From: Aspidiotus rigidus
Taxonomy: Eukaryota > Arthropoda > Insecta > Hemiptera > Diaspididae
Length of the DNA stretch: 64,000 nt
Assembly (NCBI GenBank): GCA_035079385.1
Contig: JAVHKY010000035.1
Location: forward strand, 1,116,001 to 1,180,000
Direction of reading: 5' to 3'
Both the position numbers and the translations under genes were made by a program. The notes below the pieces were generated by a model. The model saw only the letters and a program-made list of their open reading frames with translations, was not told where the DNA came from and made no database searches. Position 1 is the first letter of the stretch, and every line of letters begins with the position of its first letter. Below, piece by piece: positions 49,501 to 59,906 of this stretch.

Positions 49501-50932
49501 TTAGTACCCATATGGTATAGTGTCATAATTAGGTAAGATTACTCTCTTATCATACTCAAATTTGAACTTTTTGGTCTCCACTTTATTCACTGAATTTTTA
49601 GTTTTTGTATCTCTATTTATTCTATTGTAAGTCAAGTCTATAGAAGTCTGCTTAAGTTCATTCATACTTTCCTTAATTAGTTTTATCATTGTATTACCAT
49701 TCAATTTTTCTAAATTTTGATAGTTCAATGTAAAACCTTTTATTTTAGTTACACTTTTACCTAAATTAGTTTCATAATAATAACTTTTAGGACCTGTAGA
49801 TGCCCACAACTTAATATATTCATCATTTCTAAGTTCATCTGTCCATTCTCCGAGCATATCACCTGTTTTGATTGTATTTTTACCATCATCAAAGTAAACT
49901 ATTGAATCTGTATCACAATAAATCACAGCCTCACCTAATTCATCTAATTTTTCATACAATCTTAATCTAGCATTTGCTGTTGTGAATAAAGCTATATAAA
50001 TATTTGTACTAGTATTATTTTGAACATAATAATCCTTAAATTTATAACTCATCTGTACAGTCTCATCTATTAAGTAATTTACATTTATATCTGTCAATCT
50101 ATCATCTAGTAAAACTTCATAAAACCTTTGTACGCTAGTCACATACTCTGTTTGACTCATATTTTGTCTCTGTCCAAACTTTCCCCACAAACTATTCAAA
50201 CATATTTTAGCTACAGCTCTTCTACCTGGATTTACTTCAATTTTCTGAGGATCTAAGTCAATACCCATTTTTTCCTTTATATCCTGTATATATTCTTCAT
50301 TTGAATTATAATTATGAGGACTAGATTCTAATTTAATTTTCATAAAGTTTTTTACATATCCTTTAAATAAACTTTTACTTTTCTTTTCAAAATGCCAGAC
50401 TTCATGAATTTCTTGAATCTTATATCCTTTTTCAATTGCTTTATTAACTTCAATAGTTGACCAAGTTCCTGCAATAATTCTTTCATTATCAGTATGAGTG
50501 CATTTTCTTATTTTCTTCTCAGCACACTTCAAACATAGAGGGAATAATAATTTTTCATTTTTATCCATTTTAACCTTAACTGATAATATAGGATGATATA
50601 AATTCTTAGGAGGTAAAATTTTACATTTTATTATTCCAAACCAATTCTTATTATGATACTTTGGTTTAATAATCTTTTCAGGGTGGCCAACTGGATAGTA
50701 ATCATAATACTGAACAGTTGGATATAAACTACAAACATCTATATATTTAATTTTTTTATTTTTTGAAGATTTTGTCCACAATTTAAATGTATTAGTTCTT
50801 CCTCCAAAGAATGCATCTCTTGGATTGAGAGGTTCAATTATTTCTGATTTTTCGCTATTTTTATACTCTGATGATTTAGTCCATTTGCATTCCCACGTCT
50901 CTACTAAATTATATCCAGCTTCCTTTATTCAA
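49501..50932 (-). pseudogene. Polinton DNA polymerase B, palm/fingers part (broken gene, third piece)
   Basis: The open frame 50781-49501 (426 codons) carries the family B catalytic motifs in order. Motif A is DVCSLYPT with the catalytic Asp near residue 15. Motif B is KICLNSLWGKFG, near residue 200. Motif C is YCDTDSIVYF with its two Asp residues, near 290. These belong to the protein-primed branch used by Polintons, adenoviruses and linear plasmids. The same frame reaches further upstream, through NLVETWECKWTKSS, to the break near 50930. It is separated from the preceding piece by a frame change and a TGA. As it stands no full polymerase can be made. Confidence 0.88.
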
Positions 50933-51835
50933 TTACCTACTTCTCTCCTTTGTTTTTTCGTACAAGTCACCCATTTCTTCCTGATTTACATTATTTATAC
51001 TACCTTCACTATAGCATTTTTGACATCCATGCCAGAAACATCCGTGATATTGGTATACAGTGTTAGAATTCTCATCAAAACCGTCAACTTTTGCTCCACA
51101 GATCATTTGTTCACTACCATTCAAAGCATGTTTTATATTAGGATTTTCAAGACTATTTAACCAGCTTATGGATTGCTTTGAATATTTTTCTTCTATAGGC
51201 TCATCTACAACAGCTATAGCATCTTTAAATATATAGACGCTAGCAATAGTTAAATATTGAAAAGGATCTATATTAGCTATTTCTAGAAATTCTTCCCTAA
51301 ATTTTAAACAACCCTTTCTTAAAATATCAACATCTGACCTACAATATTCTACAATTTCTTTCTTCATATCAAAAATATAATTTTCTTGAACTTTTTGTAA
51401 ATACCATTCTAAAAATTTTTTCCTAGCCTCAGGTTTCATTTGATTATAACAATAGTGCTCTTTTGCCGGAATTGGTCCAACATAATTCTCATTCTCCTTA
51501 GTATTAAATAAATGTGGAAAGTATCCTTTTTTCAATTCAGTTAAACCAAATGTTTTTGGAAAATCACTCAATGGTCCATCAATGAAATTACTACTATCAA
51601 TAATTTTCAATCTTATTTTTGGTATTTCCAGTAGCATAAGTTTTGTTCCATTATAAATTGTATAAGGTTTAAGAGTATTTTCAACACAATATTTCAAAAT
51701 GAACTGAGAATCATAACCTTTTGCATAATGAGCTATACATGTGTACTCTTTATGCTCATTTGATATTAACCATTGACAAAATTCATTATTTGTTTTAAAT
51801 TTATATTCATTACCTACCTTTAAAATCATGAGCAA
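50933..51835 (-). pseudogene. Polinton DNA polymerase B, exonuclease part (broken gene, second piece)
   Basis: The 300-codon frame continues the polymerase. An exonuclease II-like block AHYAKGYDSQFILKY is near residue 40. GLTELKKGYFPHLFN and the exonuclease III motif YCRSDVDILRKG follow. The frame ends with a HGCFWHGCQKCY block, a nuclease-like patch seen in Polinton-type polymerases. It starts at a break near 51825 (tandem GGTA) and ends at a break near 50935 (GTAGGTAAT). The exonuclease I aspartate lies upstream in another frame. Confidence 0.85.
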
Positions 51836-51838
51836 TTA

Positions 51839-53695
51839 CTAAATTTGGTATATGAATTCCTGTTTCCTGTTGAGCTTCATAATCAAAGAATATATAATTT
51901 TCAGAATAAGTACATGTAGGTAATTTTTCTCTTCTTCTTCTCCAAAAATCTCATTTGCAAAAGGAAATGGATTTAGCTTATTTTGTAATTCTTGTTTATT
52001 CATTTTATAAAAGTTTTCTATATTTTCTTCTTTTGCTTTTGCTTTCAATTCAGTTAGAGTATAGTCTTTTATAGGTTTAACAAACTGTTCAAGATTATCT
52101 TTACATAGGCAAACTTTTCTCTCACATTTACCACCATTTTGTCTTTTCCACTGAATATAATATTTGTGAGTCTTTGTTTCAACTACTTTCCAACAATTTC
52201 TACATTGTTCAAAGCCACATTTATGTGGATATTCAGTTTCAGTAGCAAGCCATCTCAGGTCAATATTATAGTTTATCTTATCTTTAAATATCTTATCTCT
52301 TAAACAGAGTTTATTACATCCTAAACACTTGTATGTAGTATTACAAACAGTTTCAAAACCATCAGAATTATTTTTGTGGTTATCAAAACAATCTTGATTG
52401 AAATAATATCTATTACAATCTTTGCAGAAAATTTTCTTCTTTGTTGTTTGTTCATGCTCTTGCTGACGACATAATCCACATTTTTTCACCTTTTGAATGC
52501 ATTTATGTTTATCTTTATGTTCATAAGGGTTATTGCATTTATGACAATAATAGCTCGATCCAAGAAAGCCAGCCATTTTAGAAATCACATCATAATGATT
52601 ACAATTTTTATATAAATATACTTTTATATCCTTTTCTGGTCCTTTGTATATGATGGAATTTAAATTTTCTGCACAAACTACATTTATCTGAATATCTATG
52701 AACTTTTCCAAATTTTTAATATCATCCAATGTAAAGCGTTCCTGGTTATAATAACCAAGTTGATTACATAATTGAGTAGTAAGTTCTGTTTGTAATTTTC
52801 TCCCTTCTCTAATATATCTTATATCAAGTTTTGAAAACTCCTTCTTAAATATAGTTGTAATGGAAGGATTTTCTGTTGGATAAGTTAAAGCTACAACTAC
52901 AGCTCTGGGACAGCATAAATTATCTTTATTCTTTATTTGTGTTATAGACGTTTTAATCTGTTTTGCTTGGGCTAAATTTAAAATTTTGGTATTATGACCT
53001 CCTTGAGGCATTGCAATTACATTTATGTTGAATGTAGAAGTTGTTAGATCTAGTTCTTCATCTGAAGTCAAAATTTGTGAAATTCTTTCCAACAATACTT
53101 GTACCAACTCATCAGTATGATTAGACCTATTTAGACAATAACCAGTTGAAATAGGATAATGAAGTACACCAGGGTTTCTTACAATAATATTTATTCTATC
53201 ACCTGTTCTAAAGTTGGTACGTTTTTTAATTACTTTAATCATTTCTTCGAGAGCTCTTGTTATCAAATCTGTCTGTTCATTCTTTGAAGGATCTTCTATT
53301 AATTCACTATTCTTAATAGAAATACTGTAATTGGATGAATAGGCTTTATACTTTTTAACAAAACTAGACTTAATTTCTTTGATTTCAATAAGTTCAATAA
53401 TATTTTGTGTTTTTTCTGGTTCAGGTTCATAGGATGAGTCCTGAAATGGAAATACATGCTCCAGCAGACTAGACTCGTTCTGCGTATCATTTAAACTTAG
53501 AGCATTGATTAGATCCACTTTCTTCATTTTATAATATCCTTTTATATTTCTCTCTTTTGCAATTTTTCGTAAATCTTTTACTGTTGGGGGCTGTTCAAGA
53601 TTCAATACTCTGAATAAATCAGCTTTCCTCATTTTACTGTAGCCTTTTACATTTTTACCTTTTGCAAGGATTCTCAATTCTTTTACAGTCACCAT
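51839..53695 (-). pseudogene. Polinton DNA polymerase B, N-terminal part with SAP-like and zinc motifs (first piece)
   Basis: The frame has 618 codons. Two SAP/Rho-N-like helical repeats open the protein (TVKELRILAKGKNVKGYSKM and TVKDLRKIAKERNIKGYYKM) and a third sits near residue 555 (LTELKAKAKEENIENFYKM). In between is a region starting around RTNFRTGDRINIIVRNPG, as in Polinton-type polymerase N-termini, then at least six Cys/His clusters (for example CHKCNNPYEHKDKHKC and CKDCNRYY). After about residue 590 the frame is wrong. The polymerase-like sequence with the exonuclease I FFDYE motif continues in another frame past a GTAGGTAAT site at 51915-51923. The last ~28 residues of this ORF are therefore artefactual. 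Confidence 0.82.
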
Positions 53696-53754
53696 TGTAG
53701 TATTAAATTTTCTTCTTAATGAAATTTTCCTTTTTATTTATTAGGAAAAAATTT

Positions 53755-54249
53755 TTAAAGAAAATTTATTTTTTTAAACTGCTGTTTCATTTCTAACATA
53801 TCTTTATGTATTTGAGTTGTCTTATGAGCTTTGAGTGAAACTAACAAAACAGTTCTTCCACATTCACAAACAGTTTTCACTTGTTTACTTTTATAATTTC
53901 TTTGAACTACTGCTTTATGATCATTTTTATTCTTATCATAATATTCTTTCATTAATTTACTCTTACATTCTTTGCACCAATCTTGACTATTACTAAAATT
54001 CTTTTGATCCTTTACAGATTTACATCCTGAGCAATATTTTTCATTTTGAGCTAAATCTATTGTTATTTTAGTTTTAACATTTGCACATTCCTTACACATT
54101 ATAGGTGTTGGTTGCTTAGTATTTTCAATTGAGCTAAGAATTTTATTTGAAGATAGTTGATCAAATTCTTTTATGTTCTTCACCTTTTTACAATTAGAGC
54201 AATATCTTTCATTTTGTGCTAACTTGATGATCAGAGATTTGTTTTCCAT
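53755..54249 (-). CDS. Zinc-finger protein (164 aa) with a viral-type C-terminal CEC motif
   Basis: Two similar segments each start LAQNE(R/K)YCS(N/G)CK, around residues 11 and 66, and end with a CKEC pair. They are thus an internal duplication of a Cys4 finger like those preceding HNH or other small nuclease domains. The C-terminus has VCECGRTVLLVSLKAHKTTQIHKD, a CxC...H...H finger common in proteins of large DNA viruses and virus-like elements. It lies just upstream of the polymerase on the same strand. No catalytic motif is visible, so it is probably DNA-binding. The frame is intact. Confidence 0.6.
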   Translation of the reverse strand: MENKSLIIKLAQNERYCSNCKKVKNIKEFDQLSSNKILSSIENTKQPTPIMCKECANVKTKITIDLAQNEKYCSGCKSVKDQKNFSNSQDWCKECKSKLMKEYYDKNKNDHKAVVQRNYKSKQVKTVCECGRTVLLVSLKAHKTTQIHKDMLEMKQQFKKINFL

Positions 54250-54537
54250 CTTTCTTAAACTATTTTAAATTATTTATGTAAGAAAATTTTTAAGAAGAAA
54301 TTTATTTACACAATGACCTTCCTAAAATAGGTAGACACAAAAATCAACATAAAACATTCCAAGACATATAAACCAACACATAACCGGCATAAATCCTTCC
54401 CAAAAACGACTTAAATTCTTACCAAAACCTTCCAAGACATCCTCTCTTAAAATAGACATAAAAACTTATAGTCAAACTAGGTATAAAACCATCCTAATAT
54501 AGACAAATAATCAAAATCTATTAAAAAAGAATCATTT
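54250..54537. other. Spacer inside the Polinton
   Basis: AT-rich, with loosely repeated ACCTTCCAAGACAT/AACATTCCAAGACATA words. No ORF supported. Confidence 0.4.
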
Positions 54538-55132
54538 CTATTGTTGTATGATGGTTGCATCATTATTTATACTGGGGACATTTACAGTAGTTATTTCCTT
54601 AATATTATTAAATCTAGGTCCTTTTTTAGGGTTGGATTTCATGTGTTTCAATTCATCACGAGTGAATTCTTTAGTACCTACCTACTTCTGAAAATGCAGG
54701 TTTGAAATCATCATGAAATTTAATATATTTTAAGGTTTTCTTCATATACTTTGATAATTTCTTATCCTTAGAGTCTACAATTATAGTTGAGAAGACATTA
54801 TTTAATTCTTCAACTCCTGAATTATCATTATGCTTTTCAGCCTGAGATTTTATGATTTTCTTATATTTCTCCTCCCTTTCAAGTAAGGTTTCTATCAACT
54901 CTTGATTTTTAAAATTAGCATATTTATAAATATCTGAAGTCATACTTGTTTGTTGTAGAGCTATAAAGAACTGTTTTACAATAGTCTTCATATTAGTATT
55001 CATATTTTTTAATCCATCAATAGCTTGAATTATTCTCTCTAAATTACTTTCCTCATCTCTTATCAATTCTTCCAATTCTTTATTTTTTGAAATTATTCTA
55101 TCTAAACCTTCTAGCTCAACCTTGGAGGGCAT
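54538..55132 (-). pseudogene. Coiled-coil protein of the Polinton, frameshifted near its end
   Basis: The open frame 55132-54671 (153 codons) is mostly Glu/Lys/Leu/Ile-rich helix (NKELEELIRDEESNLERIIQ) and ends abruptly after a tandem GGTA pair at 54675-54683. Another frame stays open from there to a TAG at 54540-54538. It has the same Lys/Asn-rich style, so the last ~44 codons were probably lost by a 4-bp change. No family is recognised. It is divergent to the 126-aa ORF at 55284. Confidence 0.5.
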
Positions 55133-55174
55133 ATATCTTTTTTATTAAAATAAAATTTTATATTTTTATATTGT

Positions 55175-55262
55175 ATGGTGAGGTAATAAGGTATGGTAAG
55201 GTAAGGTAATATGGTACAGAAATAAGGTAATATTGTATGGAAGTATGGTATGGTAAAAAAAA
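55175..55262. repeat. GGTA-rich simple sequence between divergent Polinton genes
   Basis: About eight GGTA(A/T) units in under 90 bp, between the starts of the coiled-coil ORF (leftward) and the helix-turn-helix-like ORF (rightward). It occupies the shared promoter position. Confidence 0.7.
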
Positions 55263-55283
55263 AGAAGAATTTTATGTAAATAA

Positions 55284-55664
55284 ATGACTCCTAATGAGTT
55301 AATCGAAATACTAAAAGAATATAACTTCAAGGAAAATAGTGTGAGAAGTTTTTCTTTGAAATATAAAATAACTGAAAAGACTATACTAAAATATTTAAAA
55401 GAACATAAAATACCCTACAATAATAGGAAGATAAGTTATGAAATGAGTAGAAATTGTCTTGGTCAATACACGTTTAAGAATGATACAAATAAGATTACTC
55501 ATAAATCCTGTCAAAATTCAAGTCAACCTGATACCAAAAATAAGAATAAGACTAGTTCTACCCAACAATCTTCTGTAAACCACAGTCATCAAAATAAAAA
55601 AAGTACTGGTAGTGTAAGAAATTTCACAGAATTTAATGAAAAATATGAGAAGTTTTTTTCATAG
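55284..55664 (+). CDS. Helix-turn-helix-like small protein (126 aa)
   Basis: The N-terminal ~45 residues look like a homeodomain-like helix-turn-helix: NELIEILKEYNF, then SVRSFSLKYKITEKTILKYL, then an HKIPYNNR wing. This is the pattern of small site-specific DNA-binding proteins. The rest is a Ser/Thr/Asn/Lys-rich low-complexity tail. It may be a regulator or the DNA-binding part of a recombinase, but no catalytic domain follows. The frame is intact, with a start at the first ATG after an A-rich leader. Confidence 0.5.
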   Translation: MTPNELIEILKEYNFKENSVRSFSLKYKITEKTILKYLKEHKIPYNNRKISYEMSRNCLGQYTFKNDTNKITHKSCQNSSQPDTKNKNKTSSTQQSSVNHSHQNKKSTGSVRNFTEFNEKYEKFFS

Positions 55665-56599
55665 CCTTGAAAATTGTTAATATACAATACTTACAACAAA
55701 ATTTGTTAAAGAATGAAGAAAGCAAAAAATTGATACTTTTAACGCTTCTCGTTTCGCGAGTAGTCTTTCACTCACAAGAACTGACAGTAAATTAATACAT
55801 GAACATGATAATAAACCGAATTTATTGCTCCTCGAAAAACATGAACGACCTTACGAACAATAATGAATAATGAACTGCACGCAGCATGCAGTCGTACAGC
55901 TACAGTTGCGCTCTGGCGCTCATCGCGGGCGCTCCCCGCGACATCTCGTGATACTTAGAATAATCATAAAATTCACGATATTATAGCGCTCCATGCGGAG
56001 AAACTGAAAATGTTTTCGCTTTTGATTCTGACGTCATACTTATTCGGAATGTTCGACCTTGTGTCTGTGTATACTGCTCGGTGTTGATGTTCGTGTTCTC
56101 GTTTCCTTTGCTGTTTCTCTTGTCTTGTGCCCTGTTAAAAAAGTAAGTATACGTCGCCTCCAGAGTCCAGAATTATAATTCCGAAAGAACAAATAATTAC
56201 GGATTTCTAATTAGTTCAATTCACGTAAGTTCCATTCTTTGAATATTATACCATCACTGTGTTCAAATTCACATTAATCGAGTGCGACATGAATACAAAT
56301 AACCGCTTTGTTTGTGCCCGGTTGTATAATTCTTTGAAATTCGATTTTCTGCCATGATTTTCTCATTCTATCGGTGTACAAAGGCTACACATAGTCAACG
56401 AATTTACTAAATTCGTTATCTCGTGAAGGATCAAGTTCATCTCGTATTTGAAAACTTTTGTAATTTATTTTGAAGGAGACGTACTTGATTGTGTTATTCA
56501 CGATTGATGACTATATCGATCATGGTTCATGAAGTTATGTATGTTTTAGTTTTGAGTATCGAAAGAGCTACAACTCGTTATACATCATTACATTGAAGG
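55665..56599. promoter_or_regulatory. Composition switch and likely promoter / 5' UTR of the spliced gene
   Basis: Base composition jumps from AT-rich Polinton DNA to a GC-richer patch (about 55.87-55.96 kb, with a GCGGGCGCTCCCCGCG palindrome-like core). A TTTCCTTTGCTGTTTCTCTT pyrimidine stretch near 56.10 kb is followed by a donor-like GTAAGTA at 56142-56148. A non-coding first exon spliced to the coding exon at 56600 is plausible. No TATA box is evident. Confidence 0.4.
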
Positions 56600-58957
56600 A
56601 TGCCCAGAAAAAGTATTACACCACCTCCGTTGGATGATATCGAAGAAAAAGTGAAAAGCGTAAGAAAACAGAAGCGATGTAAAATATGACAAACCATATT
56701 ACATTGTACCTTTAACAATACGTGTTAAATTAAATTTTAAGGATATGCGAGCCTTCGATGATTTCGATGTCGTGAACCGAAAAAGGGTGGAACTTATCAT
56801 TCGTGATAGAATCCGTAACCTTCAAGATCGAGATTATTACAAAACAAAGGCAGAAGCCTTATGTTACGATAAGGTAAATTGATTTAGTTTAACCTTTTTG
56901 AATGTTTTTATTCGATTCTTGATCACTTGAACCATTGACGAATGATTCATGAGGAATAAGCTCATTGTATCGATCAATTCTTTTGATTTTCCGAAATCTG
57001 ACTTACCATTCTTAAAATGTAGAGAAAATCTTCATCGTAGAACACTGAATTGAGATATTAAGGGCAACGGCACCGAATTTTATAGTAAGTAGAGTGACGT
57101 AGCGGCAGAGCTCTGCCGGTTTGTCATCATTCAACGACTACTAATTTTTTCATTTAAGAAGAGTGACGTAACGGCAGAGCTCTGCCGGTCGATCTCGAGT
57201 TGTTCATTCAAAATTTGTATGAAATAAATATATTTTTCGAGAAATATCAGCAGTATGCTTCGAATTATCACGAATTAGATGAACGTCTTTTCAATTTAGC
57301 GTGTTAAGAATTGTATCAAAAAATTGAGCTCACTTCTTATTTTCGTAAATACAATGAGTTCCTGAATTATCAACTTGAGACGTGTTATCGGGACATACGA
57401 ATTATTCGTTCCTTATAATATTTTTTTCAATTTTTGAGAGATTTCTCGTGTCACAAATTTATTTATCGTCGACGAAATATCGTTTGATAAAGATTCTTCA
57501 GATTACAAAATTCATTCAAATTTTCTTGACATCATGTGTCATAGTCGGCATTTTCGTTCATTTTTTTCATGAAATTGGTGTACGAATGATTCATGAAGGA
57601 TCTGGGTTGTATTCGATGTAAAAAGTTCATCGTATCGTTGGATTCTTTTCATTTTCAACAACAAAAATAGACGAGTCAATTTTCAGGGATTTTTAAAAGT
57701 GAAGAAAATTGGGTGAAAAGTTTAGAAATCCCAGAACATACATGGGACGAAATAAATATATTTTTCGAGAAATATCAGCAGTATGCTTCGATGTAAAAAC
57801 TTCAACGTATCGTTGACTTACCATTCTTTTAAAATGTAGGGAAAATCTTCATCGTAGAACACTAAATCGAGATATAATGAACTCGTTCAGGAAAATGATT
57901 TGCTCTTTTGTTCTTTTAATTTCTAATTTACTATGAGTTCGTAAATTGAATTTTGAACTCGATTTAAATTTCAAGACGCACGGTCGAAACGTATTTTTTC
58001 ATGAACTAAGTTGACATTTTAGTCCTTTGAATTTATCAATCAATATCTCGTTTAGAAATTTTAGTTGTCATACAATGAGAATGAGTTAAATTTATTGTAA
58101 ATGTGCTATCATTTCAGCAACAATTAGAAGCCCAATGCGCGTGCCAAGAGTTTCAACTTGATGGAAGGGGCACAATAGAGTACTGCGAAAGTCAAATATT
58201 TCCAAATTGGATAAAGAATATTAAAATGGAAAGATACCAACAGTGGGCGTTATCTTTAGACTTTGAGCTCACGCCTATGGCACGAACCTTACGCAAGAAA
58301 ATCCCAGCCGTATTATCTGGACACGATGTCGGAAAAATTGTTGATTCATTCTATAATACATGGGCAATCAAATATACGCATAAGAGAAAAATTAGGCCAC
58401 CCACAACTGACGACATGTGGGCGTTAATTTTTAAGAGTTTGGATGTTAGCCAGGCAGAAGAAAAAAGTGTGCTGAAATCAATCATATTAATGAACGTATT
58501 GGAGGCAGAGCCCTTGGGTAAAGAATTGTTTGATTGTAACTGTACATTGGCATTGTAAAACCAAAATTAATTGAATAATATTTATGTTGCAGATGGCGGA
58601 GAGAATACCACTAGTGGATACATGATAATTGACAATGTCAGCTGGTTCGTCACCCGAGAAAAAGTATAAATTATATCAAACATAGTGATCACAGATTTTA
58701 TTCTATTTTTTTTTTTCTATTTTCTTTAATAATAGATGTTTCTTTCTCAGATTATAGACTTCTGCACTGAAGAAGGCGTACAAGTCCTTAAATTATCTTT
58801 CATTTTGGATGATTCCGACCGAAAAACGTCTAAAATTGGTATATTCGTCTCCGACATTCACGTAGCTAGAAAAATGCTCCCGAACGTACCAAACCATTTA
58901 CATGCGCCGGGTCGTAAATGGGAAGAAATTATCAGTGTCCTTCAAAATGAAATTTAG
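56600..58957 (+). CDS. Five-exon gene of unknown function inside the Polinton (289 aa)
   Basis: Exons are 56600-56659, 56742-56873, 58118-58517, 58593-58663 and 58751-58957. The junctions are GT-AG with phases 0, 0, 1, 0 and total exactly 290 codons with the stop, which argues for a working gene. The ATG at 56600 opens a short basic/proline start (MPRKSITPPPLDDIEEKV). Exon 2 is charged and helical (RVELIIRDRIRNLQDRDYYK). Exon 3 is the core (QIFPNWIKNIKMERYQQWAL, and RTLRKKIPAVLSGHDVGKIV). The last exon has IIDFCTEEGVQVLKLSFILD and ends VLQNEI. I recognise no family, signal peptide or membrane segment. Codon use is less AT-biased than in the polymerase region. It could be host cargo or an unusual element gene. 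Confidence 0.75.
57103..57187. repeat. Two copies of a 16-bp perfect palindrome in intron 2
   Basis: CGGCAGAGCTCTGCCG occurs at 57103-57118 and 57172-57187. Both are preceded by AGTGACGTA and followed by GT. GC-rich palindromes stand out in an AT-rich intron. Confidence 0.9.
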
Positions 58958-58980
58958 TAAACAAAGATTGATAGTTTGTA

Positions 58981-58986
58981 AATAAA
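58981..58986 (+). terminator. Polyadenylation signal AATAAA
   Basis: Canonical hexamer 24 nt after the stop codon of the five-exon gene. Confidence 0.6.
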
Positions 58987-59513
58987 TTTTTTTAAGCGTT
59001 TACTAATAGTGAAATATTAATTGAGAAATATTTCAATTTTAAAATGATATAGTCTAAGCTTGATATTTCAGATTGTTATAATGAAGAATGGTAAAAATTA
59101 AAAAATCAAAATTCTGGATCATGTACTTTCATGATAAATTGTAAGAAAATGTACTGATTTCGCTTTGAAAAAAATTCTCATTTGAATCAAAAATTAAGAA
59201 TCTGAGATCCACTTAAAAGTTAGAAAAAAAATGATTAATTTATTTAGAACATTTAGGAAAATTCGATGGTCACATTGAATTTTTGATGAGTTTTTAAATT
59301 GAATTTTGAACTCAATTTACATTTCAAGATGCATGCGAAACGTACGAATATTATTCGTTCCATAAAATGAATAATCACTTGTCTTTCCTCGTGAAATGAA
59401 CGTCTTTTTCAATTTGGCGCATTGAGAATTGTATCAATATTTTCCTAAATACGATAAGTTCCTGAATTATATATTAGAGTTAGTTATACCTAGGTGGGTC
59501 AATTTTTCAAACA

Positions 59514-59712
59514 GCTCACGGAAGGAGCCTTTTGTCGTATTATGTTAACGTTTCAGACGATTGTCTATTCAACGTAGTGTATGAGAGAAATTACACGTTA
59601 CAAGCTCGCGGAAGGAGCCTTCCACGTTTGCATGATGAGTATATTATTCACTAGTTTATTGTGATCATAATGAAAAAAATTCGAATAGTCGTAGCTCACG
59701 GAAGGAGCCTTC
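59514..59712. repeat. Three GCTCRCGGAAGGAGCCTT motifs at exact 90-bp spacing
   Basis: The 18-bp motif begins at 59514, 59604 and 59694. The first and third copies are also followed by a CCGTATTAT/TCGTATTAT word, while the sequences between copies do not align well. The core GGAAGGAGCCTTCC is nearly self-complementary. It lies 400-600 bp inside the right end of the Polinton. Confidence 0.8.
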
Positions 59713-59906
59713 TGCCGTATTATATTATCCATAATGATGAAAAATTAGAATGAAACACTGAGTGTAAAATTACTTGATTTTCTGTATAAACTCGACTGAA
59801 AAAACGTATCTGCACGATTTCCTGAATGAAACTGAAGAAATTTAGAAATCCCAAAAATATCTGAAATTCTTTGGTCCCCTTACTTACTATTTTATTTTCC
59901 TTAGGT

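Noticed and set aside
50925..54690. Programmed ribosomal frameshifting as explanation of the polymerase breaks
   Set aside because: No heptanucleotide slippery site or following structure is evident. A stop remains at one site, and 4-bp-sized offsets fit mutation better.
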